Assembly: GCA_910584205.1 (NCBI GenBank)
Contig: CAJUAA010000062.1
Location: 1 to 12,978 of the forward strand
Direction of reading: 5' to 3'
DNA: 12,978 nucleotides
Source: an uncultured Lachnospiraceae bacterium
Lineage (GTDB): Bacteria > Bacillota > Clostridia > Lachnospirales > Lachnospiraceae
Each line of letters starts with the position of its first letter. Within the stretch, counting starts at the first letter, position 1. Positions 1-6,966 of the stretch are shown here, one piece after another. The notes below the pieces were generated by a model, which was given only the letters and a program-made list of their open reading frames with translations, was not told the DNA's origin and made no database searches. The translations under genes were made by a program, and so were the position numbers.

Positions 1-245
1 AACCAGCTCATCCATACGGAAGAATTCCTGCCAGACGGGGGCCGAAGAAGAAATAGCTTTACCTACAGTAAACAGGGAAGTATACTGAAGGAGGAAACCG
101 AATCCGGGATCAGCCGGTATTTCTACAACAGTAAAAACCAGCAGATCCGGGTGGAACGCGCAGACGGCCAGATACAGGAAAACCGCTACGATGCGGAAGG
201 CCTGCGCCATGAGATGAGAGAAAACGGGAAGCTGCTCCGGTTCGT
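1..245 (+). repeat. Left copy of a long direct repeat (RHS)
   Basis: This segment matches 12734-12978 in the same orientation without gaps. I count five mismatches in 245 bases, at left-copy positions 25, 40, 55, 56 and 89; bases 90-245 are identical. Both copies are cut by the window edges, so the true repeat is probably longer. The copies encode the same RHS repeats and enclose about 12.5 kb. They could recombine to delete or duplicate the interval, or reflect tandem RHS gene ends. Confidence 0.95.
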
Positions 246-354
246 GTATCAGAACGGAGAACTTCTGTATGAAGAAGGAGGGGATAAGGAAACAGCCAGT
301 TGTCACCTGGGAGCAGGGATCGAGGCAGTCCGGAGAGGACAGAGAACGTATTAA
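1..354 (+). pseudogene. RHS-repeat protein, 3' fragment ending prematurely
   Basis: Frame 1 is open from the window edge to a TAA at 352-354, about 117 codons. It carries RHS/YD-type repeats: NSKNQQIRVERADGQI, ENRYDAEGLRHEM and LLRFVYQNGELLYEEG, then the segment HLGAGIEAVRRGQRTY. In intact RHS proteins of this group that last segment continues with a Y-x-H-x-D stretch towards the core boundary. Here the next codon is TAA, and the same frame after it reads YHSDKPLV and then TGA, a degraded echo of that continuation. RHS proteins are large secreted or cell-surface shells that usually carry a C-terminal toxin. This copy cannot reach a toxin domain, so I call it a remnant. The start lies outside the window. 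Bases 1-245 are duplicated at 12734-12978. A programmed truncated product cannot be excluded. Confidence 0.75.
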
Positions 355-439
355 TATCATTCAGATAAACCACTTGTCTGAATTTATGCAGGGCAGGAAA
401 AGTGATATGTTTTTTTGATGGAAAAAGGCAGGAATACTT

Positions 440-1987
440 ATGGATAACAGCAGAATAAACAATCAAAAAAATTTAAATGTTAATTTAAATAAGTTTATGA
501 ATACAACAAGTATTCGTACAATTAGCAGTTATAAATTTACAAACTTACTTTATTTGGCTAAAAACGGATATTATCAGGCATTACATCATAGGATATGCCA
601 GTATATGTTTGATCTTGCGGAAAAAGAAAAAGAGCTGTGGATCAGAATTGACGAACAGGAGGATGTAATTACTCCGGAAAATACAGAAAATTATTTTGAA
701 AATAGAGATGGTGAGAAAAAGTATTACAGAGTCAGTATGATAACAAAGACCATGCTGGATTATGACCGAATGATGCTGAATCTGATTCTGGAAGAGAATG
801 CAGAGAACATTATAAGAGAAAACAGATATGCTTCCAACATGTACAGACCTTACTTTTTCAACTTCCTGATTGATATTTCCGAGACTGACAGAAAGTATAT
901 TGAGTTTTTAATCAATCCCGAAAATGTGAATCAGTGGTTTGTCGGAACATTCAACTATTCAGGTCGGGAAGAAGGGAGGATATTTCCGGGTTATATTGAG
1001 AGAATTGCAAGTCCGGCAGTATATAAAGATCATAAAATATGTATTACGGATAAGAGACTGTCTCCTGCAACATTAAAAGCCATTAATGACGTATATGATC
1101 TGGGACCGAATCCCTGCGCCGATGATATGGATGTCAATAAGGAACTGGATGAGGTATTGGAGAAACCGGAATTCAAGGAGATAAAAATATATAATGTCGG
1201 AAACGGAAACTGTATATACTTAAAAGGGCGTAACAGTTTTGGAGGGCTGAGAGTCCTTTATGATATTGGATATTACTGTACGATACCGGCTCAAAATGTT
1301 AAGAATAAAATTTACAGACCAATTGCGCAGGCAATCCGTCATTTAAAGCCGCATTGTGTGATCCTGTCTCACTGGGACTCCGATCATTTTTATGGATGTG
1401 CATATGCAGGTATGGATATTTTTCGATGTAAATGGTTTGCTCCGAATCTTGATGGAAAAAGTACTATCTCTGCAAAGAGAGTTGCAAAGTATCTGCAGGT
1501 ACTGAAGAATCTGATCCTGGTAAACAGATCCTCCGGAAGAAGGATAGCGGGCGTTCAGGGGATGGTATCAAGTCTGGAGCTTTTTATGGGAGAAAAAAAG
1601 AAAGGAAAAGATAAAAAAATTACAGGCCATAACAAAGAAGGGCTTATATTAAGTCTTGTGAATGAAAAATGGGAATATATTCGTAGTTTGATGCTGGGAG
1701 ATGTTCCATATGAGTCTATACCAACCGGTATTATGTTTGCAGGAAATACACCCTATGATTATTTGATAGTGCCTCATCATGGAGCAGAAATGGATACGGG
1801 CCTGCTTTCGTCTGCAACCGGAAAGCAAAATGGATATGCCATAATATGCGCAAAACCAAAACGACCGAATGCGGTACATAAAAAGGCGCTTGAGAAAAAC
1901 GGCTATATTACTATGACAACAGGGGATGCAGGACGTTGCATAGATATAAATTTGTCCAGAAAAGATTTCCCCAGGAAAAGACCATAA
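440..1987 (+). CDS. MBL-fold (ComEC-like) metallohydrolase with novel N-terminal region
   Basis: A 515-residue protein. Residues about 247-505 form a metallo-beta-lactamase fold of the ComEC/Rec2 type: the strand IYNVGNGNCIYLK (250-262), the metal-binding motif SHWDSDHFYG (310-319, ligands H311, D313, D315, H316), LGD (419-421) and VPHHG (444-448). Such enzymes are dinuclear metal hydrolases, often of phosphodiester bonds or nucleic acids; the substrate here is unknown. Residues 1-245 match no family I recognise. There is no evident signal peptide or membrane segment, so a cytoplasmic or exported-by-spike protein is possible. The ATG at 440 follows a modest purine tract (AAGGCAGG); a second Met is at codon 20. 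The gene is visibly more AT-rich, with many ATA, AGA and TTA codons, than the operon after it, which suggests separate acquisition. It starts 85 bases after the broken RHS frame and ends 32 bases before the next gene. The MBL fold is firm; its role as effector, toxin or defence enzyme is open. Confidence 0.8.
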   Translation: MDNSRINNQKNLNVNLNKFMNTTSIRTISSYKFTNLLYLAKNGYYQALHHRICQYMFDLAEKEKELWIRIDEQEDVITPENTENYFENRDGEKKYYRVSMITKTMLDYDRMMLNLILEENAENIIRENRYASNMYRPYFFNFLIDISETDRKYIEFLINPENVNQWFVGTFNYSGREEGRIFPGYIERIASPAVYKDHKICITDKRLSPATLKAINDVYDLGPNPCADDMDVNKELDEVLEKPEFKEIKIYNVGNGNCIYLKGRNSFGGLRVLYDIGYYCTIPAQNVKNKIYRPIAQAIRHLKPHCVILSHWDSDHFYGCAYAGMDIFRCKWFAPNLDGKSTISAKRVAKYLQVLKNLILVNRSSGRRIAGVQGMVSSLELFMGEKKKGKDKKITGHNKEGLILSLVNEKWEYIRSLMLGDVPYESIPTGIMFAGNTPYDYLIVPHHGAEMDTGLLSSATGKQNGYAIICAKPKRPNAVHKKALEKNGYITMTTGDAGRCIDINLSRKDFPRKRP

Positions 1988-2019
1988 GATATATTTTAAT
2001 TATGAACGGAGGTACCCCC

Positions 2020-2643
2020 ATGGAACTGGACCGCACCATCGCACTCCTCCAGCGGGAGCAGTGGGAGAAGGAAGAAAAGGAAGCAGGACAGAGAGAACAG
2101 GATCCGTATGATCCGAAGAAACGCATCACCTATACACTGGAAGAGCTGATCCAGGGAATCCGGAGCGGGAAGCAGTATCTGTATACCCTGAAGCTGGAGT
2201 TCGAGCCGATGGAGATTCTGAAGGGAAGCTTTCAGATCCCGTTTATCCGGGATTTCTATGACGTGGTGGAGAACGAACCGGACAGCCTGCTTCTGGTCAG
2301 CAGCAGAAGAAAGGCCAGCATGTCCGTGAGTCACGCTGCAGGGAGAAAGAAAGGGCAGCCGATGAAGGAATGGGTGAAGCTGAGTATGGACACCTTCCGG
2401 AAGCTGAAGCTGCATGCAGAGCTGGACCATACGGGAACAGCCGGGCCTGCGGAATATTTCTGTTATGGGATGCCGACCTCGGAAGGGCAGACGTATAACC
2501 TGACCTTCCGGTATCCGAAGGGGGACCAGGTCTTTGCCGGTTCTCTGATCTGCATGAAAGAAGAGAAGGACGGGATGGGGCTTCTTCTGGAAGCGCTGAT
2601 CCATGTGACGGCAGAGATGAATCAGGAGGAAGGAGAGGGATGA
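2020..2643 (+). CDS. Hypothetical first gene of the spike operon, possible adaptor/chaperone
   Basis: A 207-residue soluble protein with no recognised family. I chose ATG 2020 because GGAGG at 2008-2012 lies 7 bases ahead; the in-frame ATG at 2002 precedes that site. The first 30 residues are charged and helical (LLQREQWEKEEKE). The rest alternates strands and helices around SFQIPFIRDFYDVV, LLLVSSRRKASMSVS, MKEWVKLSMDTFRKL and GQTYNLTFRYPKG, ending with a helix. This order loosely resembles DcrB/PsbP-like folds, which include the DUF1795 (EagR) chaperones that load effectors on VgrG spikes in Gram-negative type VI systems. That comparison is inference from pattern only. The stop is separated by one base from the ATG of the first VgrG gene, so the two are probably translationally coupled. 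Base composition matches the following genes, not the MBL gene before it. Confidence 0.75.
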   Translation: MELDRTIALLQREQWEKEEKEAGQREQDPYDPKKRITYTLEELIQGIRSGKQYLYTLKLEFEPMEILKGSFQIPFIRDFYDVVENEPDSLLLVSSRRKASMSVSHAAGRKKGQPMKEWVKLSMDTFRKLKLHAELDHTGTAGPAEYFCYGMPTSEGQTYNLTFRYPKGDQVFAGSLICMKEEKDGMGLLLEALIHVTAEMNQEEGEG

Positions 2644-2644
2644 C

Positions 2645-4030
2645 ATGACCTGTGGAGAACTCATACTGGTATTGCGGGACCTGTCCATGACCGTGACCGG
2701 ACTTGAGATCCGGGAAGAGCCGGATCAGCACGGGCGGCTTCTGGCGACTGCCGTGGCAGAAGAGCAGATGAAGGACCAGCTGATCTATGAGAGCGGAGAG
2801 AGCATCGGACTGTACGCGGTCAGGGACGGCTTCCTTCAGCCGGTCTTCTGCGGGATCCTGACACGGATGGAGGCGTCGGCGGCGGGCGGGACCTGTCTGG
2901 TCCGCGCGGAGGCGGTGACAGAGAGCTGCTGGATGGATCTGGATCTTCGGAACCGCTCCTTTCAGGATACGGATATGCCGTTTCATGAACTGATCCGAAG
3001 GCTGACAGAAGGATATCCGGACAGTCAGGTGCTGTTTGCCGTGCCGGATGAACCGCTGGAGAGGATCGCAGTCCAGTATCAGGAGACAGACTGGGAATTT
3101 CTGAAGAGACAGCTTGCCTTCGTCGGCGCTCATGTGTATGCGGACAGTACAGGACAGGGCCTCCGGCTGCAGGCCGGACTTCTGGACCGGCCGGAAGAAG
3201 CGGTGTGGGATGAGCTTCCATTTACCATGATCCGTGATACGGCGCCGGCAGATCCGGAGAAGGGGCTGAAAAGCCAGATGGTTTATGAAGTGGAAGCCCG
3301 GGACATCCTGCCTCTGGGCGCCGGGATCCGTTTTCACGGAAAGGAAGTCCATATCGGAAGGATCTTCCGAAGTCTGAAGGGCGGGGAACTGTTAAGCCGG
3401 TATACGCTGTATTTCCGGGAAGGACTGGAAGCCATGCGTTTTTATAACCCGCTTCTTAATGGGGTGTCGATCAACGGGTCCGTTTCCGCTGTCAGAAGAG
3501 ACCGGCTGCAGGTAAAGCTGGAGACGGATGCCGTGCAGGACTGCAGGAAGCAGTATTTCTTCCCGTTCTCCACGGTGGCGTCGTCGCCGGACGGCAGCGG
3601 ATGGTACTGTATGCCGAAGGCCGGGGATCCGGTCCGCATCTTCTTCCCGGTCGGTGATGAGAGGGAAGGGTATGCCGTCGCCAGCGTACAGGGAGAACCG
3701 GCCCCGTCTAAGGACAGTCCCATGGGAAATCCGGATCTGAAAGACATCACCATGCCGGACGGCAAGAAGGTGAAATTCATAGAGAACGGACTCCAGCTGT
3801 CTGTGGGAGGGGACCTGGGCAGGGTGACGCTGACCAACGACGGGAAGGCGGAGATCATCACGGAATCGGACCTTGTGATCGGCGCGGCCGCGGCGGTTTA
3901 TCTCAAGACGGAAGGAACCATGAAGGTGTCGGCCGGCACCGGTATCCGGATGGAGAGCGACGCAGGCTGCCGGATCTCCATGACCGATGATACGGTGGAA
4001 GTGCAGGCGGCCAATATTGAAAATAACTGA
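2645..4030 (+). CDS. VgrG-like contractile injection spike protein, copy 1
   Basis: A 461-residue protein of the VgrG / phage late-control gene D / Pvc8 type. Residues about 1-260 are the gp27-like ring with the family signature VQYQETDWEFLKR (143-155). Residues about 272-350 form a gp5-like OB-fold: NGVSINGSVSAVRRDRLQVK, then FPFSTVASSPDGSGWYCMP and KAGDPVRIFFP. From about 375 to the end are short repetitive strands (ENGLQLSVG, RVTLTNDGKAEI, VYLKTEGTMKVSA) as in a gp5-type beta-helix needle. Such proteins trimerise into the spike at the tip of a contractile tube, capped by a PAAR protein and carrying cargo. It is shorter than typical Proteobacterial VgrGs (around 600 or more residues). The ATG follows the purine-rich tract AGGAGGAAGGAGAGGG. 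It is paralogous to the next gene. No enzymatic extension is present at the C-terminus. Confidence 0.85.
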   Translation: MTCGELILVLRDLSMTVTGLEIREEPDQHGRLLATAVAEEQMKDQLIYESGESIGLYAVRDGFLQPVFCGILTRMEASAAGGTCLVRAEAVTESCWMDLDLRNRSFQDTDMPFHELIRRLTEGYPDSQVLFAVPDEPLERIAVQYQETDWEFLKRQLAFVGAHVYADSTGQGLRLQAGLLDRPEEAVWDELPFTMIRDTAPADPEKGLKSQMVYEVEARDILPLGAGIRFHGKEVHIGRIFRSLKGGELLSRYTLYFREGLEAMRFYNPLLNGVSINGSVSAVRRDRLQVKLETDAVQDCRKQYFFPFSTVASSPDGSGWYCMPKAGDPVRIFFPVGDEREGYAVASVQGEPAPSKDSPMGNPDLKDITMPDGKKVKFIENGLQLSVGGDLGRVTLTNDGKAEIITESDLVIGAAAAVYLKTEGTMKVSAGTGIRMESDAGCRISMTDDTVEVQAANIENN

Positions 4031-4052
4031 CCCGCAGACGAGGAGGTGCTTT

Positions 4053-5462
4053 ATGTCATACAGCTTACATAATCTGAAAGTGATCGGAATGGATCTGGAA
4101 GGCATCCTTGACTGTCAGGTGGAATCCAGGATCGGGGAGCACAGCCGCCTGACCCTGCTGGCCTGTGCGGACAGGGAAGAAGAGTTCCTGTATGAGTTTC
4201 CGGTATATCCGCCGGTACAGGTGATGCTGCAGGAAGGAGACAGAGAAGAGTGCCTGTTTTCCGGCGTTGTGACAGATGTCCGCATAACGGTGCAGGCACA
4301 GGTAAAGCTGGTGCAGATCGAAGGAAAGAGCGTCAGCTGGCTGATGGACCGGACCAGACGGTCCCGCTCCTTTCAGGATGCCGGCATGAGCTTTCATGCG
4401 CTGGCGGAAAAGGTGCTGGGGGATTATCCGGGAAGCGTTCTGTACTATGCAGCGCCCGAACAGGCCATCGGAAGCCTGCTGGTCCAGTACGAAGAGACAG
4501 ACTGGGAATTTCTGAAACGGGCCATGTCCCTGATCGGCGCGGAGGTCACGCCCGACAGCCGCAGGCCGGGGCTCTGCCTGTATGCCGGCGTACCTTCTCT
4601 GCCGGAGGCGGAGTCAGCCTTCCGGATCCAGCGGATGGAGAAGGACATGCAGTCCTGTTATCATCTCCGGGCAAACGGGCGATCGGTGCAGGCGGCGGAT
4701 TTTACCAGATATGAAGTGTCAGGAGGATCGGTGCTGGGGATCTTCGAGTCGGTGCGGGTCAGAGGGCATGCGCTCACGGTCCGCGCCTGCCGGTATGCGT
4801 TTGAAGGACAGGAACTGGTCTGTACATACAGCCTGCAGAAGGCGGGAGGCCTCACGAGGGCGTCGTCTTATCCCATGCATCTGATTGGGACCGCTCTTCC
4901 CGGAAAGGTGGAGCGGACGTCCGGCAGCAAAGTACAGGTAGCCATGGAGATCGACCGGACTTCCGGGAATCCGGCGCTTCACTGGTTTCCGTATTCCACG
5001 TTGTCCGCCTCCGCGGACGGGAGCGGCTGGTACTGCATGCCGGAGATCGGTGATCAGGTACGGATCTGTTTCCCGTCCAAATATGAAAAAGAGGCGATCG
5101 CCCTCAGCGCGGTAAACAGCTATGATGCGCCGTCAGGAGGCGGAGAGGACCGGATGCAGGATCCGGACAGCCGGTACTTGAAGACGAAGTCCGGACAGGA
5201 GCTTGCCCTTGCGCCGGGCCGGATGAAGCTGTCCTGCGGGAAAGGGCGCTCGGCGGTGACGATTCAAAATGACGGGAAGATTCTGATAGAGGCGCAGAAC
5301 ATGGTGCAGGCGGAGGCAGGAACGGAGCTTGTGGTACAGGCGGGCGAAGAGCTCGTCCTTCATGCAAAGGAAGGGCTTGTGGTGCAGAGCAGTCAGGGAG
5401 GCGGCATCGCATTTGACGGCGCAAAGGTCGTCATTCAGGGAACCGAAGTGAAATTCGACTGA
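4053..5462 (+). CDS. VgrG-like contractile injection spike protein, copy 2
   Basis: A 469-residue paralogue of the preceding spike protein. The start is ATG 4053, 6 bases after AGGAGG (4041-4046), even though the frame is open further upstream. Shared landmarks are SRSFQDAGMSFH (104-115), VQYEETDWEFLKR (144-156), the OB-fold start ALPGKVERTSGSKVQV (281-296), then FPYSTLSASADGSGWYCMP (312-330) and EIGDQVRICFP (331-341). The C-terminal part (about 375-469) has short needle-like strands (LVVQAGEELVLHAKEG). A 23-base stretch encoding the ETDWEFL motif is identical in both genes (3083-3105 and 4494-4516), showing common descent and strong constraint or gene conversion. The two could form a mixed trimer or alternative spikes for different cargos; the sequence does not decide. 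It follows copy 1 by 22 bases and precedes the pentapeptide gene by 14, in one operon. Confidence 0.85.
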   Translation: MSYSLHNLKVIGMDLEGILDCQVESRIGEHSRLTLLACADREEEFLYEFPVYPPVQVMLQEGDREECLFSGVVTDVRITVQAQVKLVQIEGKSVSWLMDRTRRSRSFQDAGMSFHALAEKVLGDYPGSVLYYAAPEQAIGSLLVQYEETDWEFLKRAMSLIGAEVTPDSRRPGLCLYAGVPSLPEAESAFRIQRMEKDMQSCYHLRANGRSVQAADFTRYEVSGGSVLGIFESVRVRGHALTVRACRYAFEGQELVCTYSLQKAGGLTRASSYPMHLIGTALPGKVERTSGSKVQVAMEIDRTSGNPALHWFPYSTLSASADGSGWYCMPEIGDQVRICFPSKYEKEAIALSAVNSYDAPSGGGEDRMQDPDSRYLKTKSGQELALAPGRMKLSCGKGRSAVTIQNDGKILIEAQNMVQAEAGTELVVQAGEELVLHAKEGLVVQSSQGGGIAFDGAKVVIQGTEVKFD

Positions 5463-5476
5463 TACAGGAGAGAGGT

Positions 5477-6448
5477 ATGGAGCGGGAATACGCATTGGAA
5501 ACATATCAAAAGACGGCGGAAGAGATAAGGAAGCGGTACCGGGAATCCCTGGGACCGTATCTGACGGAGCGCGCAAAGCAGCTGGAAGCGCTGGTGAAGA
5601 CTTCCATGGATCTGCTGGGAGAGCGGATGGGGGAGATGGGAAAGGAATACGTAAGCTATCTGTATCTCTCTGTGCTGAAGACTGACCTGCTCTTTCACAG
5701 GTCCCGCCTGTTCGCCCATGCGCTGGACGTCCGGTGGTATCTGGATGAGGAACCGGCGGAGACGGATATAGACGCGGGGGATCTTCTGGATCCGCTGTAC
5801 CGGCTGTGGGACGAGCTGACAGAAGCGGCCCGGGGATCTGCCGGGGCAGTCAACAGGTATGACGTTCAGAATCTGGTCTTTGAGGAACTGAAGGCTCTGG
5901 ACGGCATGGTCAGCGGGATCCTGCGCTGGCGCCTGCGGGACTGGGAGGAAAAGGGAATTTTCTCCGGTATCACCCTGGCGCCCTGCTGGATGCTCAAATG
6001 GGGAGAATACCGGGATCAGACCGAGATGCTGGTCCAGACGCAGCGTGTGGAGAAGGAAGCGGGCGCATGGGAAAAAAGCCTGAAAAAAGCGTCCCGGAAG
6101 CCGGAGACCATGGTATTTGGCTACTGGTATCAGGAGACCTGTCAGGGAACCCGAGCGAAAGAGATCGATATGCGGTTTACCGTCTTTGAATCCTGCAGGC
6201 TGCAGGATCTGGCCTTTGATCACTGTAATCTGGAAGGAAGCCGCTTTGTCGGGAGCCATTTAAAGGACTGCAGCTTTTCAGGCTGCGGGCTTCAGGGAGC
6301 GGACTTTACCGGATGCGGACTGGAGCAGGTGTCTTTTGAAGGGGCGGATCTGACCGGAGCCGTCTTTCCGGCGGAAGCGGTTCCCTTTCTCCATCTGGAC
6401 GCGGACCAGCTCCAGACGATACAGCTGAAAAGGGAGGAAGAAGCATGA
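5477..6448 (+). CDS. Pentapeptide-repeat protein with helical N-terminal domain
   Basis: A 323-residue protein. Residues 1-230 are mostly helical and charged, with no family that I recognise (tryptophans at 87, 111, 151, 156, 171, 175, 198 and 217). Residues about 232-298 form roughly a dozen pentapeptide repeats: FESCRLQDLAFDHC, NLEGSRFVGSHLKDC, SFSGCGLQGADFTGC, GLEQVSFEGADLTGAVF. Such repeats fold into a right-handed quadrilateral beta-helix used for protein binding or DNA mimicry. Cysteine recurs (240, 250, 265, 270, 280), which in a quadrilateral helix could stack along faces. The start follows AGGAGAGAGG by 1-2 bases. Its last codons overlap the next ATG (ATGA at 6445-6448). In the spike operon it is a candidate adaptor, tip extension or cargo; no enzymatic motif is visible. 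The pentapeptide call is firm, the role is inference. Confidence 0.8.
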   Translation: MEREYALETYQKTAEEIRKRYRESLGPYLTERAKQLEALVKTSMDLLGERMGEMGKEYVSYLYLSVLKTDLLFHRSRLFAHALDVRWYLDEEPAETDIDAGDLLDPLYRLWDELTEAARGSAGAVNRYDVQNLVFEELKALDGMVSGILRWRLRDWEEKGIFSGITLAPCWMLKWGEYRDQTEMLVQTQRVEKEAGAWEKSLKKASRKPETMVFGYWYQETCQGTRAKEIDMRFTVFESCRLQDLAFDHCNLEGSRFVGSHLKDCSFSGCGLQGADFTGCGLEQVSFEGADLTGAVFPAEAVPFLHLDADQLQTIQLKREEEA

Positions 6449-6963
6449 GGTATTTCTTTATCACGCAGGACATTCAGCTGCCCGGCACGATCCAGTACCG
6501 GGACTTTGACATCACCGGCGCCAGACAGCTGTTCCGGAAATCGGACAGCGACAGGCTCCATGATTCCACGCCGGTGTACCTGAAAGGAACCGGCATGGAG
6601 GCGCGGCCGGATTTTCTCCAGCGTCCGGTACTTATGTTTTCCGAAAGGCTGCAGGAGATCCTGGATGCTTATGAGCCCGGCCTGATTTTCAAAGAGGTGG
6701 TGCTGATCCATAAAGAAAATTCGCTTCAGTACCGGTATGTCCATACGCTGATGGAAGAGCTGGAGGCGGTCAGCAGCCGGACCGAATATTATCCGAATGG
6801 AACCGTGAAGAAGCTGGTGCTGGACAGGGAGAAGATTGGAAGACATCATCTTTTCCTGCCAAAGGACAGCAGGAGAAAAGATCCGGTGGTCAGCCTGGCG
6901 CTGGCAGAAAGCCTGCTGCGGAGGAATGTGACAGGAATATGCTTTGAAGAAGTGGAGGTGTAG
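6445..6963 (+). CDS. Imm11/DUF1629-like protein
   Basis: A 172-residue protein translationally coupled to the previous gene through a 4-base ATGA overlap. The order of elements resembles the Imm11 family (DUF1629, found as immunity proteins in polymorphic toxin loci): RPVLMFSERLQEILDAYEP (60-78), FKEVVLIHKENSLQYRYVH (82-100), a variable middle, then VKKLVLDREKIGRHHLFLP (121-139) and VVSLALAESLLRRNVTGICF (148-167). The last part matches the family habit of a conserved helix ending in G-x-x-F. No signal peptide or membrane helix is seen. Family assignment comes from pattern recall, so it is moderate. If it is an immunity protein, no matching toxin is obvious in this window; it may instead be a structural partner of the pentapeptide protein, with which it is coupled. 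Confidence 0.6.
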   Translation: MRYFFITQDIQLPGTIQYRDFDITGARQLFRKSDSDRLHDSTPVYLKGTGMEARPDFLQRPVLMFSERLQEILDAYEPGLIFKEVVLIHKENSLQYRYVHTLMEELEAVSSRTEYYPNGTVKKLVLDREKIGRHHLFLPKDSRRKDPVVSLALAESLLRRNVTGICFEEVEV

Positions 6964-6966
6964 CAG

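Noticed and set aside
403..411. Extended -10 promoter (TGATATGTT) before the MBL gene
   Set aside because: No -35 box at a suitable distance; the match is short and in T-rich DNA, so I did not list it as a feature.
1936..2019. Longer N-terminus for the first operon gene
   Set aside because: The upstream frame overlaps the end of the MBL gene, and the strong GGAGG at 2008-2012 sits at ideal distance from ATG 2020.
2297..3352. 351-codon open frame on the minus strand
   Set aside because: Antisense to the first operon gene and VgrG copy 1; Pro/Arg/Ser/His-rich with no recognisable domain.
5435..6259. 274-codon open frame on the minus strand
   Set aside because: Antisense to the pentapeptide gene; low-complexity composition and no ribosome site that I could support.
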